Of a DNA stretch of 64,000 bases, positions 23,418 through 34,649 are shown piece after piece; the stretch's first letter is position 1, and each line of letters starts with the position of its first letter. A program made the position numbers and the translations under genes. The notes under the pieces were generated by a model, which saw only the letters and a program-made list of their open reading frames with translations, made no database searches and had not been told where the DNA came from. Source of the DNA: Piliocolobus tephrosceles (taxonomy: Eukaryota; Chordata; Mammalia; Primates; Cercopithecidae); assembly GCF_002776525.5 (NCBI RefSeq), contig NC_045441.1:72598200-72662199 (forward strand), read 5' to 3'.

Positions 23418-24548
23418 ATGGCAGGATCAAGTTCACACATAACAATATTAACCTTAAATGTAAATGGACTAAATGCTCCAATTAAAAGACACAGACTGGC
23501 AAACTGGATAAAGAGTCAAGACCCATCAGTCTGCTGTCTTCAGGAGACCCATCTCACATGCAGAGACATACATAGGCTCAAAATAAAGGGATGGAGGAAG
23601 ATCTACCAAGCAAATGGAGAACAAAAAAAAGCAGGGGTTGCAATCCTAGTCTCTGATAAAACAGACTTTAAACCATCAAAGATCAAAAGAGACAAAGAAG
23701 GCCATTACATAATGGTAAAGGGATCAATTCAAGAGGAAGAGCTAACTATCCTAAATATATATGCACCCAATACAGGAGCACCCAGATTCATAAAGCAAGT
23801 CCTTAGAGACTTACAAAGAGACTTAGACTCCCATACAATAATAATGGGAGACTTCAACACTCCACTGTCAACATTAGACAGATCAACGAGACAGAAAGTT
23901 AACAAGGATATCCAGGAATTGAACTCATCTCTGCACCTAGTGGACCTAACAGACATCTATAGAACTCTCCACCCCAAGTCAACAGAATATACATTCTTCT
24001 CAGCACCACATCACACTTATTCCAAAATTGACCACATAATTGGAAGTAAAGCACTCCTCAGCAAATGTAAAAGAACAGAAATTATAACAAACTGTCTCTC
24101 AGACCACAGTGCAATCAAACTAGAACTCAGGACTAAGAAACTCAATCAAAACCGCTCAACTACATGGAAACTGAACAACCTGCTCCTGAATGACTACTGG
24201 GTACATAAAAAAATGAAAGCAGAAATAAAGATGTTCTTTGAAACCAATGAGACCAAGGATACAACATACCAGAATCTCTGGGACACATTTAAAGCAGTGT
24301 GTAGAGGGAAATTTATAGCACTAAATGCCCACAAGAGAAAGCAGGAAAGATCTAAAATTGACACTCTAACATCACAATTAAAAGAACTAGAGAGGCAAGA
24401 GCAAACACATTCAAAAGCTAGCAGAAGGCAAGAAATAACTAAGATCAGAGCAGAACTGAAGGAGATAGAGACACAAAAACCCTCCAGAAAATCAATGAAT
24501 CCAGGAGTTGGTTTTTTGAAAAGATCAACAAAATTGACAGACCGCTAG
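23418..24548 (+). pseudogene. L1 ORF2 piece 1: complete endonuclease domain
   Basis: Open for 376 codons from the normal ORF2 start, 63 bp after ORF1. Residues 1-239 form the apurinic/apyrimidinic-type endonuclease that nicks at TT/AAAA. Every catalytic position I can check is kept: N14, E43, Y115, D145, N147, D205, D229 and H230. After about residue 354 the frame is lost by a one-base deletion and ends in about 22 foreign residues. A truncated endonuclease could in principle be translated, but ORF2 translation depends on inefficient reinitiation. Confidence 0.9.
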
Positions 24549-25651
24549 CAAGGCTAATAAAGAAGAAAAGAGAGAGGAATCAAATAGACGCAATTAAAAA
24601 TGATAAAGGGGATATCACCACCGACCCCACAGAAATACAAACTACCATCAGAGAATACTATAAACACCTCTACGCAAATCAACTAGAAAATCTAGAAGAA
24701 ATGGATAATTTCCTGGACACTTACACTCTCCCAAGACTGAACCAGGAAGAAGTTGAATCCCTGAATAGACCAATAGCAGGCTCCGAAATTGAGGCAACAA
24801 TTAATAGCCTACCCACCAAAAAAAGTCCAGGACCAGATGGATTCACAGCTGAATTCTACCAGAGGTACAAGGAGGAGCTGGTACCATTCCTTCTGAAACT
24901 ATTCCAATCAATAGAAAAAGAGGGAATCCTCCCTAACTCATTTTATGAGGCCAGCATCATCCTGATACCAAAGCCTGGCAGAGACACAACAAAAAAAGAG
25001 AATTTTAGACCAATCTCCCTGATGAACATCGATGCAAAAATCCTCAATAAAATACTGGCAAACCGGATTCAGCAGCACATCAAAAAGCTTATCCACCATG
25101 ATCAAGTGGGCTTCATCCCTGGGATGCAAGGCTGGTTCAACATTCGCAAATCAATAAACGTAATCCAGCATATAAACGGAACCAAAGACAAGAACCACAT
25201 GATTATCTCAATAGATGCAGAAAAGGCTTTTGACAAAATTCAACAGCCCTTCATGCTAAAAACGCTCAATAAATTCGGTATTGATGGAACGTACCTCAAA
25301 ATAATAAGAGCTATTTATGACAAACCCACAGCTAATATCATACTGAATGGGCAAAAACTGGAAAAATGCCCTTTGAAAACTGGCACAAGACAGGGATGCC
25401 CTCTCTCACCACTCCTCTTCAACATAGTGTTGGATGTTCTGGCTAGGGCAATAAGGCAAGAGAAGGAAATCAAGGGTATTCAGTTAGGAAAAGAAGAAGT
25501 CAAATTGTCCCTGTTTGCAGATGACATGATTGTACATTTAGAAAACTCCATTGTCTCAGCCCAAAATCTCCTTAAGCTGATAAGCAACTTCAGCAGTCTC
25601 AGGATACAAAATCAATGTGCAAAAATCACAAGCATTCTTATACACCAGTAA
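24480..25651 (+). pseudogene. L1 ORF2 piece 2: reverse transcriptase core
   Basis: Continues ORF2 in the next frame. The first ATG of this piece is at 24701, but homology is open from 24480. It carries reverse transcriptase motifs, including SPGPDGFTAEFYQ, the GTRQGCPLSPLLFN block and the catalytic FADDM motif (about 25516-25530). It ends with about 17 foreign residues after a two-base deletion near 25595. Confidence 0.9.
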
Positions 25652-26639
25652 CAGACAAGCAGAGAGCCAAATCAGGAATGAACTCCCATTCACAATAGCT
25701 TCAAAGAGAATAAAATACCTAGGAATCCAACTTACAAGGGATGTAAATGACGTCTTCAAGGAGAACTACAAACCACTGCTCAGTGAAATAAAAGAGGACA
25801 CTAACAAATGGAAGAACATACCATGCTCATGGATAGGAAGAATCAATATTGTGAAAATGGCCATACTGCCCAAGGTTATTTATAGATTCAATGCCATCCC
25901 CATCAAGCTACCAATGAGTTTCTTCACAGAATTGGAAAAAACTGCTTTAAAGTTCATATGGAACCAAAAAAGAGCCCGCATTGCCAAGACAATCCTAAGT
26001 CAAAAGGACAAAGCTGGAGGCATCATGCTACCTGACTTCAAACTATACTACAAGGCTACAGTAAGCAAAACAGCATGGTACTGGTACCAAAACAGAGATA
26101 TAGACCAATGGAACAGAACAGAGTCCTCAGAAATAATACCACACATCTACAGCCATCTGATCTTTGACAAACCTGAGAGAAACAAGAAATGGGGAAAGGA
26201 TTCCCTATTTAATAAATGGTGCTGGGAAAATTGGCTAGCCATAAGTAGAAAGCTGAAACTGGATCCTTTCCTTACTCCTTATACGAAGATTAATTCAAGA
26301 TGGATTAGAGACTTAAATGTTAGACCTAATACCATAAAAATCCTAGAAGAAAACCTAGGTAGTACCATTCAGGACACAGGCATGGGCAAGGACTTCATGT
26401 CTAAAACACCAGAAGCAATGGCAACAAAAGCCAAAATTGACAAATGGGATCTAATTAAACTAAAGAGCTTCTGCACAGCAAAAGAAACTACCATCAGAGT
26501 GAACAGGCAACCTACAGAATGGGAGAAAATTTTTGCAATCTACTCATCTGACAAAGGGCTAATATCCAGAATCTATAAAGAACTCAAACAAATTTACAAG
26601 AAAAAAACAACCCCATCAAAAAGTGGGGAAAGGATATGA
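25596..26639 (+). pseudogene. L1 ORF2 piece 3: RT thumb and C-terminal segment start
   Basis: ORF2 homology resumes as VSGYKINVQKSQAFLY in the frame starting at 25596; the first ATG is at 25617. The piece runs through 'RARIAKTILSQKDKAGGI' to the four-base deletion near 26607 and stops at 26639. Confidence 0.88.
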
Positions 26640-27334
26640 ACAGACATTTCTCAAAAGAAGACATTCATACAGCCAATAGACACATGAAAAAATGCTCATC
26701 ATCACTCACCATCAGAGAAATGCAAATCAAAACCACAATGAGATACCATCTCACACCAGTTAAAATGGCAATCATTACAAAATCAGGAAACAACAGGTGT
26801 TGGAGAGGATATGGAGAAATAGGAACACTTTTACACTGTTGGTGGGACTGTAAACTAGTTCAACCATTGTGGAAAACAGTGTGGAGATTCCTCAAGGATC
26901 TAGAACTAGAAATACCATTTGACCCAGCCATCCCATTACTGTGTATATACCCAAAGGATTATAAGTCATGCTGCTATAAAGACACATGCACACATATGTT
27001 TATTGTGGCACTATTCACAATAGCAAAGACTTGGAATCAACCCAAATGTCTATCAGTGACAGACTGGATTAAGAAAATGTGGCACATATACACCATGGAA
27101 TACTATGCAGCCATAAAAAAGGATGAGTGCGTGTCCTTTGTAGGGACATGGATGCAGCTGGAAAACCATAATTCTCAGCAAACTATCACAAGAACAGAAA
27201 ACCAGATACCGCATGTTCTCACTCATAGGTGGGAATTGAACAATGAGATCACTTGGACACAGGAAGGGGATCATCCACACCATGTCCTATTGTGCAGGGG
27301 GGCGGGGACGGATAGTATTAGGAGATATACCTAA
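26608..27334 (+). pseudogene. L1 ORF2 piece 4: Cys-rich C-terminus
   Basis: Holds the C-terminal region starting around MNRHFSKEDIH (26636). The zinc-knuckle-like CCHC motif is altered: the second cysteine is tyrosine (CWRGY, codon tat at 26810-26812), while the first cysteine, the histidine and the last cysteine remain. The frame reads past the usual ORF2 stop into the 3' UTR to 27334 because of the extra A near 27162. Confidence 0.88.
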
Positions 27335-27447
27335 TGTAAATGACGAGTTAATGTGTGCAACACACCAACATGGCACATGTATACATATGTAACAAACCTG
27401 CACGTTGTGCACATGTACCCTAGAACTTAAAGTATATTTTTAAAAAA
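27240..27447 (+). other. L1 3' UTR and eroded tail
   Basis: Contains the G-rich tract typical of L1 3' UTRs (cagggg-ggcggggac around 27294-27309) and the terminal 'aacttaaagtata'. The expected ataaaa polyadenylation signal and A-tail are replaced by tttttaaaaaa. Confidence 0.85.
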
Positions 27448-27489
27448 TATCCATTGCTGAAGAACTATAAATTCATGGCAACATGCAGA

Positions 27490-27735
27490 GAGGTGAAGAC
27501 CTTAATGAGAAAGTGAGTAAGACAAACCTCAGTTCAAACACTAACTCTACAGTTTGTGAGTTATCCGATTTTAGTAAAGTTATGTCATTTCTTCTAGTCT
27601 ATATCCTCTTCTCTGTAATGGGGATAATAATACCTTGCTCCCAGTGTAATAGCAGTAAAATGAGATAAGTAAATAAATTTACTCAGTGTCTAGCATATAT
27701 CAAAGGTTTAATTAAAAAAAGCTTTTATTAATTAT
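27490..27735 (+). repeat. MIR SINE
   Basis: 'ctctgtaatggggataataa' followed by taccttgctccc, and upstream 'ttcaaacactaactctacag', match MIR core order well. Begins just after the L1. Confidence 0.85.
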
Positions 27736-27956
27736 TCATTTATTCTACAAACATTACAAAGAGCCTACTTTGTGTTTTTCTGATGCAAAAGCAAATAATG
27801 CTTAGTCATTATTAATTAGTTTTATTATTTTTCTTATCAGAAGTGAACTAGAATATTTTGCCTTTGCTATGTTTCCTTCTTATGTCTATCTTCCTTGTGC
27901 AGCAACCAAGATGCAAACATCAACTGAAGCCAATGATATAAATCACTTAGATGAAG

Positions 27957-28310
27957 ATCATTCATTCAATAACATTTTATCTTACATCTAATTTGTGCCA
28001 CAAAATTGCTATGCACTAGAGATGCAATATTAAATGCCTTCCTAGCCCCATATAGTTTAGTGTAGCTAGGGAGAAAGACACATGCACAACAAAATATAGT
28101 ATTGTAAAACAAAACTGTGCTTACGGTTGTGCCAAGGGAGCACATTGGAGTAAGGGTTAATTCTGCTAGAGATCAAGGAAAGCTTTTCAGAGGAGCTGAT
28201 ATATGAAAGGGACCTTGAAAACTTTGTCACATTTTCCAAATGCAAAAGCTGGGGAGAGAATTCTAGGCGAAGGCAAGAGTCTGAACAAACAGAACCTTAT
28301 TTTGCCTGGC
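27957..28310 (-). repeat. L2 LINE 3' region, reverse orientation
   Basis: Begins 'atcattcattcaataacatt' (the reverse of the L2 end) and later shows 'caaggaaagcttttcagagg' followed by 'gggaccttgaaaac', the reverse of the L2 'cctccaggaagcc' region. Ancient and non-coding. A weaker similar start lies at 27735-27780. Confidence 0.7.
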
Positions 28311-28471
28311 TGCCTATCAACTCTTCTTGAACTGCTTGTTATTCTCTTCTCTGGATAGATATTTCAATACAAGGGCAGTATCCTATGAAGAAAATCTTTC
28401 AATAATCAACAATAATCACAAATGAGATATGACCATCTCACACCCACACATAAACACACACACACATATGC

Positions 28472-28513
28472 ATTTATACATTGAGATGAAAAACGCAAAA
28501 CTACAACGAAAGC
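28472..28513 (+). repeat. 42-bp direct repeat, copy A
   Basis: Starts 'atttatacattgagatgaaa' and matches 29887-29928 with three differences. Family unknown. Confidence 0.8.
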
Positions 28514-28606
28514 ATGTGTGTGTGTGTGATGGACATATTTGATGTGTGTGTGTGTATATGTGTGTACGTGTGTATATATATATACACACACATACACACA
28601 TTGCAC

Positions 28607-28644
<38 letters not shown>

Positions 28645-28676
28645 TATGTATATAGACAGACAGAGAGAGAGAGGGA
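28514..28676. repeat. Compound TG/TA/CA/GA microsatellite
   Basis: Alternating blocks of (TG)n, (TA)n and (CA)n ending in GA-rich sequence. Open frames across it on both strands translate to Cys/Val or His/Thr repeats and are artefacts. Confidence 0.9.
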
Positions 28677-28822
28677 GAGACTCCCTTTGTCACTCAGGCT
28701 TGAGTGCAGCAGCGTGATCTCAGCTCACTGTAACCTCCGCCTTCCTGGTCTAAAACGATCCACCCACCCACCTCAGCCTCCCAAAGTGCTAGATTTACAG
28801 ACATAAGCTACTTTGCCCAGCC
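28677..28822 (-). mobile_element. Alu-like monomer (FLAM-type), reverse orientation
   Basis: About 145 bp that goes from the Alu 3' part ('tgtcactcaggcttgagtgc') straight to the Alu 5' end ('ctcccaaagtgctagattta' then 'ttgcccagcc'), with no second monomer or middle A-rich linker. That is the length and order of a free left Alu monomer. Old and diverged. Confidence 0.75.
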
Positions 28823-29712
28823 GCCTATATTTTTTCATCTACTCAGAAATTGGCCAATTTCTAGGAAAAAGAAAAAGATACAGTGGAGAGTCTTATCTTC
28901 AAGGAAAGTTGAGTTTTCCTGACTATTCAATAAGCAATCTGGATAATTTCAATTTCCTCTCCCTTGATCTTCTATATACACACCTTTGCATTTTATTTCC
29001 CTTGGCTTATTAGACCTGCCTATCTCCCTTATCCCCAGCAAGAATCCATCAAAATCATCCAAACGATACTGCACCAAACCCCTTCCTTATTCTGTGCCCA
29101 CCTAAATTCCCAAATCTCCAGCTCAGATAGAATGAAGCTGCCATGGATGTCAGGAGGAATTATTTGGAGCAGACAGAGGTGTCCCACCTAGAGCATCTCT
29201 TCCCAAACATAAAGTATGTGTCTATGCAAAGAGGTGGCTTGAGTGAGGATGCGAAAATTGGAAGAGGTAAGACCACTATCACTGTGACTATTGATTGCCA
29301 CATGCCTCATGGAATGTTTTATAAGCCACACAAAGAGGAGGAACTCCAGAAAATCCTTCTACCAACTGCTGGGGATGGGCTATGTTTTCACAGGAATGAG
29401 TCTTCCCTTCGTACCTGAATCCCTCATTGTGACACTATATGATAATGCACTTTTATTATATATTCCTTCAATGGAATGTGGTTTTAGTGGTGAAAATTCA
29501 GAATAAGATAATCATGTTTGTTTTGTGGCCTTCTAAAAACAGATCATTTTCAAAACAGTTGAGCTATACGTATTCGCCCCTCACTCTTTTTAACTCCAGC
29601 TAAAAACCTTTCCTAAATGTCAACTAAAAACATAAATACTAGTTGGAATGTAACTCCATGAAATCTGTGGTAAATGACTTACTCTCAAGGATCTAATAGA
29701 GTTTGATTTTGC

Positions 29713-29743
<31 letters not shown>

Positions 29744-30854
29744 GAACACTAATTCTGAATTTTCTTAAGAGAAATGGAAGAAGAAATTGAGACTATCAAA
29801 AAGCAATGAAGAGTTTTCCAAAAGTTGAAGGTTATGGAAGTCTTAGATTTCTGCTGTCCTGCTAGCTAGCCCTCCCCTGAAAATAGATTTATACATTGAA
29901 ATGAAAAAGGCAAAACTACAATGAAAGCCCAATTATTTATCTATCTCTGAACTTCCACACATGGAATCCAAGCAAAGTTAACTCTTACATTAATAGTGCC
30001 ACTTTTAATCTACATGTTTCTAATGATAGGAGTTGACCCCTAGCCATGAAAAAGTATATAGGGGAGAAAATAGTCAGCTATGTATTGTAAGAAATGAAAA
30101 CAAGAAAATGAATGAAGTCCAATGGTATATAATGTTTCTGATAAAATGAAAAGTCCTCTGAAAAGTTCTGCTATCACCTTATAGAACAATTTAATAATGA
30201 AGAGAGTTACCCAAAGAAGTAGATGGGCTGCCTTTCTGCTTTCAAGACAGCAAACATTCCCCAGGATTTAGAGGAGAGAAATTGAAGTTATGTATATAGA
30301 ATAGGTTGTTGGTATAGACTATCCTTCTTTGAAAATTCTGCCATTACTATGATTGAAAAAGGCGGTATAACATCTTTATGGGAAACTAGAACCAGAAGCC
30401 AGAAGATTGGATGATTATATATATATATACAAAATGGTTTAAAGTCATTTGTACCAGAATCTTAAGAACTATTTTTACAGTAGTTAGTGCAATGCTTCTC
30501 TGTCCAGAGCTTACGAGCACTAGAGAAATCACCTCAGCTTTCACAGTTAAGAATATGGAGCAATGCCACACAGGACAACATGAGAGTAAAAAGTGGCTGT
30601 CAAAACTCCACCACCAAAACTACAAAAATATACGTAGCCTATGAGGCTTAGATGAAACTGTACTGTAACTCATATATACTAAAATGTGTTTTTTAGGAAC
30701 ATTTATTTTTAAAAAGAGTGATAGTAAAAGATGATTCTTTAGTCAATAAATACAAATATTCCAGCTATACTTTTAGTTTTACAAGAGCACTCATTTTTCT
30801 GTACCATCAAAGTCTTGAAAAAAAAAAAAAAAGCAGAGAAAGTGAAAACTGCTT
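28823..30854. other. No recognised gene; poly-A tract inside
   Basis: Mostly AT-rich. A 27-base pure A run lies at 29713-29739, with no retrotransposon body recognised upstream. A 91-codon forward frame at 29143-29418 has no known motif and is not assigned. (TA)n lies near 30416-30430 and A15 near 30818. Confidence 0.5.
29887..29928 (+). repeat. 42-bp direct repeat, copy B
   Basis: Second copy of the 28472-28513 sequence, 1.4 kb away, 39 of 42 bases identical by eye. Flanks are unrelated. Confidence 0.8.
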
Positions 30855-31116
30855 CAGAAAGTGAAACGTTCTTCATAGATTTGTGAAAACTTAAAGAGAG
30901 ACAAAAGAAATTTTAAATGCTTTTGGAAATCAACAAAAGGAAGCAGAAAATAGGATGGAAGTGGGAGGGTCAATGGCCCTATATTTTTCTGTGTGTCAAC
31001 AAAATATACAAAAAAAAATCAAAGTAGAAAGAAGTCTCTTAAAGATTATTGTACTTATCCTTAAAAATTCATAAGCTACATAAAAAAGAGAATTAAATAT
31101 TTTAACCATGAATGGT
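30855..31116 (+). repeat. Unnamed 260-bp direct repeat, copy 1
   Basis: Starts 'cagaaagtgaaacg' and contains 'gcagaaaataggatggaagt' and 'aaaattcataagctacataa'. It aligns along its whole length with 31839-32096 at roughly 78-80% by eye, with small indels. The flanks do not align. It is either a local duplication or two copies of an interspersed family I do not recognise. Confidence 0.8.
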
Positions 31117-31289
31117 TACTCATAGTTGGTGGAAGAAAAGGATGGGGAGATACATTCAAGATATGTTTTTTCCCTTAAGAAAGATATAAATCATCACCTC
31201 TGGACAACCTAAGATATGTGTGTGATAATGAGGAAAAATACCTTGGTTAAAGAAAATAGAGATTAATTTGAAGCTACTTTCCAGAAATA

Positions 31290-31395
31290 AGCTCCATATG
31301 AACAGAAACTTACCTGTCTCGTTTATTGCTAAATTCCAGTGCCTCAAATATTAGCTGGCACATAGTAGGTGCTCAAAAATTGTTTAATAAATTAA
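31290..31395 (+). repeat. L2 LINE 3' end
   Basis: 'ctggcacatagtaggtgctc' followed by aaaaattgtttaataaat is the L2 terminus. Short and ancient. Confidence 0.75.
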
Positions 31396-31479
31396 TGTTC
31401 TTAGAAATCTCCTGAATTTCTAGTAATTGAGGATTAAAATTTGTCATATCATGTAATAGAATTTTGTTATATATAAAAT

Positions 31480-31800
31480 ATAAGTTGTAGCGGCACATTT
31501 ATTGATATGGAAATAACTATGATATAAATGGTATATTGAATGAATAAAAAGAAATGATAAAAACATATATTAAGTATTATTTCATTAATTTCTCCACATA
31601 AAATAGATAAAATAACACGTGTAAAATTTATACACATAAATTTAAATACCTCAGGGATTTTATATCAAAATATAGCATTGGTTATTTCTTGGCAGGCAGA
31701 TTAAAGGTGATTTTGTTACAACGTTTTCTCATGTTCTATAATAATGATTCATTGTTTGTTGAAATTTTTTCATTAAATATATGTTTACATGGAAGGCTTA
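31480..31800 (+). repeat. Probable old L1M 3' UTR fragment
   Basis: AT-rich with 'ggttatttcttggcaggcag' and 'ttctcatgttctataataat', resembling L1M 3' UTR ends. Moderate similarity only. Confidence 0.45.
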
Positions 31801-31838
31801 TTTTGTCAAGAAAAGGTTGAGGTTGAAGTTAGGTCCTC

Positions 31839-32096
31839 CAGAAAGTGAAAAAAATCCTTTATAGATTGGTGAAAGCTTAAAAAGGGACAGATGGAATTTA
31901 AAATGCTTCTAAGATTTACCAAAAAGAGGCAGAAAATAGGGTGGAGGTGAGAGGATCAGTGGCCGTATATTGTTGTGTGTGTCAGAAAAATATACAGAAT
32001 AAGTCAAAGTAGGAAAAAGTATCTTAAAGATTATACTTGTTCTAAAAAATTCATAGACTACGCAAAAAAGAGCTAATTATTTTAACTATGAATTAT
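31839..32096 (+). repeat. Unnamed 260-bp direct repeat, copy 2
   Basis: Second copy of 30855-31116, offset 984 bp, with 'ggcagaaaatagggtggagg' and 'aaattcatagactacgcaaa' as anchors. Confidence 0.8.
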
Positions 32097-33399
32097 CCAT
32101 TACATGCATTTTCAAAAATGTATTGAAAAATATTTCTAGTGCATTTATAATGGCCAGGCAGTTGATGATTCTCTTACTGTTTTTCTTCATGTATCATAAC
32201 ATATGATAAAGGCAAAAGGTAAACTTGAAATGATGAACCAAAATTAAATGTTCTAAATTCATCCAAAAGGCTTATAGGTATGGAGAATTTTATTTGGCAA
32301 CTTAAAATTATGTCTCAAATGAAATCCAGTTTTTTGGATCAACCTTCAATGGTATATTTTCAACATTTTATTCATACCATTTAGTTATGTTCATTTTCTT
32401 TACCATTGAACTCAGTCAATACAATGAGTGTCTGAATAAGGCTAAATACTTACTGCTTAGGTCTGTATTAGTGGCTTCTACCTTTATTGCAACAGCACTG
32501 TCATTTCTCTTTTTCCAGTCATTGCATATACACAAGTGAATTACAATAGGATGCTGCCAAAACTGAAATGATAGCTGAGAGATCATTGCCATGTGCAACT
32601 AAAGAGACTGACCAAGAGTCACATGGTTGTCATTGTATAATGTACAGACATGCAAGTATTTTGAAAAATAAAAACAAAAAGGAGAAAGATGCAAGAATAC
32701 CAGCATATTCTCACATTTTTCAGAGTTAGGATTAGGCAGGCCTTGGTAGAAGATAAAACTGAAACGTATAAACTACCTGACTTGCATCAGTGACCAACAT
32801 AATATTAAAACTTAGACTGTCTACCTTCCTAATTAAGGCTCATTCAAAGAAACTGTGTCTTTAGATCACAAGACATCCTTCTAAATGTTATAAAAATCAC
32901 ATAAGGTAGAGGCTAGTTTAATTGAACTATAAGGTATTTGTTTCTTCTATGTAGATGAATATCACATAGTAATGAACCTAAGCAATCTTGAAATATTTTT
33001 ATTTTTTACATATTTAGCAAGTAATTTTATTAGAAAACAATAAAGGCAGACTTGGAAGTTTCTAATTCATTTTAATCTCAAATCATGCTGATAAAACCTT
33101 AAGAACAAAAGATGCTGGATCAGGCTTTTCCTATATCACACAAGGACTATTTTTTCTCTAAATCAAAGTAAATTAAGATAAAAATTGTTCACTGCATCCT
33201 TTTTGTATAACTTTCCAGAAATACTAGCAGCAGAGTTCTTGAGTGATAAAGACAGACCTCCAAGTAGACAGGTTTCATCAGGTATAATTATCCAATGTCC
33301 AATTCACTGACTATACTTCATAGCATTTCAGTCCCTCCTTAATTCAAGCCTTCTTTACCTGTATAGAGGATGTCATAGGAAAGTAATGAAGAGTAAAAT
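32097..33399. other. No recognised feature
   Basis: AT-rich sequence with no repeat, exon or RNA gene recognised. Confidence 0.5.
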
Positions 33400-34645
33400 A
33401 GCATTGGGGGCTTCTGTTTCTGTCAAGATGGTAGATTATATATCCCCTGAACATATCCACTACCCAACACCAAGTAAAACTAGTGTTTATTCTTCAAAGT
33501 AAGAAAAAAAAAACTCAAAAGAGAATAATAAAATAGGAATAAAGAAGAAAATTATAAGCAATAATTTAAGGCTATGGCTACTATAAAACCATCCACTAAC
33601 CTTCAAACACCATTTCTCTTCTAGCAGCCAACAAAGACAAGAAACAAGGCCTCGGCCACTTGCAATAGACTTTGGAACCTAGGCACATAAAGATGGAAAG
33701 AACGCCGCCTCTCCAAAGGGCTACACAATCAGTAAAAACATAGATTATTTTAACAATTCACCCACCAAAGACAGATAATAAGGAAATATTTTGCCCTGGT
33801 CTTGGTTTTGGATGTGTAAGAGTATAATTGTGTGTGTATATGCATGTGCACACACACACAGGTGTTGAGAGACATAGTGATTTTTGTGTTTGTAAAGTAG
33901 GTAGGTTGAGTTTAAATCCTAAAGTAAATGGAAAAAGTAAAACAAAATAAACATTGAATACAAAAAAATAGGAAAGAAATACATTTTAAAAGAGGGATAA
34001 ATATCACATGAAATACAGCACAAAATAAGATAGCAAAATTATATTGAAATATGTTGGCAATCACAATGAATGTAAATGGACTAAATTCACTCTCCAGTAA
34101 AAAGACAATGGTATGTAGACAGACTTTCATCTTTTTGTAAACTCAGCTTTGAGCTGATTTAAAGAAATGTGTATAAAGGTTGAGAGGAAAGTAGTATAAT
34201 ATATGGAATAGATGAGTAAGTACCATCAAAAGGAAAAAGGTATAGATACGACAAAATTTAAAAAGTAATGGAGAGTAAAATAGCAATCTTAAAAAAACAG
34301 ATTTTTAAGGCAAAAGGATTACACTGGAAAAAGAGCCATCTTATTAATAATAATGTTTCAATGTAAGACAAGGACATACCAATTAGAAACTTGTATATAC
34401 TTACATAAAACAAAATTTTTTTAAAAAACTACAATAAGAATTGATACATTCACCATACAGTTTTGACTTTCTAAGTAAGGGCCCTTGTTTAGTAATTGAT
34501 AAATTATGCAAATAAAAAATGCAGTTGTTTCAGATGTTTTCAAGACAACACATTTGGTTTAATGTACAAATACAGAGATCTGCTCCAAAGAATAAAATAA
34601 TTAACATTCTTCTCAAGCACACGAGGGATTTATGTAAGTCTATAA
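33400..34645 (+). repeat. Old L1M fragment (leader to endonuclease region)
   Basis: 'tctgtcaagatggtagatta' near 33420 resembles an L1 leader. The clearest part is at 34060-34330, where 'cacaatgaatgtaaatggac' (start of an ORF2-like endonuclease) and 'cagatttttaaggcaaaagg' follow L1M ORF2 order. Microsatellite-like TG/CA lies at 33820-33860. All frames are broken. Confidence 0.6.
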
Positions 34646-34649
34646 TAAG

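Larger units (their letters stand above)
23418..27239 (+). pseudogene. L1 ORF2, frameshifted (endonuclease, RT, C-terminal domain)
   Basis: ORF2p would nick target DNA and reverse-transcribe L1 RNA. All domains are present in order, but the frame shifts three times: one base missing in an A-run at 24475-24479, two missing near 25595 and four missing near 26607. No full-length protein can be made. The usual stop position (tga at 27237-27239) is itself out of frame because of an extra A near 27162, also present in the L1 copy at 41478-42236, so that change may belong to the subfamily. The open pieces are listed separately. Confidence 0.93.
21307..27447 (+). mobile_element. Near full-length LINE-1 (L1PA-type, catarrhine)
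   Basis: Complete L1 architecture of about 6.1 kb: 5' UTR (21307-22337), ORF1 (22338-23354), 63-bp inter-ORF spacer, ORF2 (23418-27239, broken) and 3' UTR to about 27436, followed by the short AT-rich remnant tttttaaaaaa. Sequence is close to human L1PA elements throughout, so it is young compared with the L1M copies in this window. The 3' end lacks the normal aataaa and A-tail and no clear target-site duplication is seen. It cannot mobilise itself because ORF2 is frameshifted, but ORF1 is open. Confidence 0.95.

Noticed and set aside
28406..28806. Frames with Cys/Val/Tyr or His/Thr repeats
   Set aside because: They translate the compound TG/TA/CA microsatellite.
29143..29418. 91-codon forward frame as a host exon
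   Set aside because: No recognised domain, no convincing splice sites or repeat-free coding pattern; length is compatible with chance.
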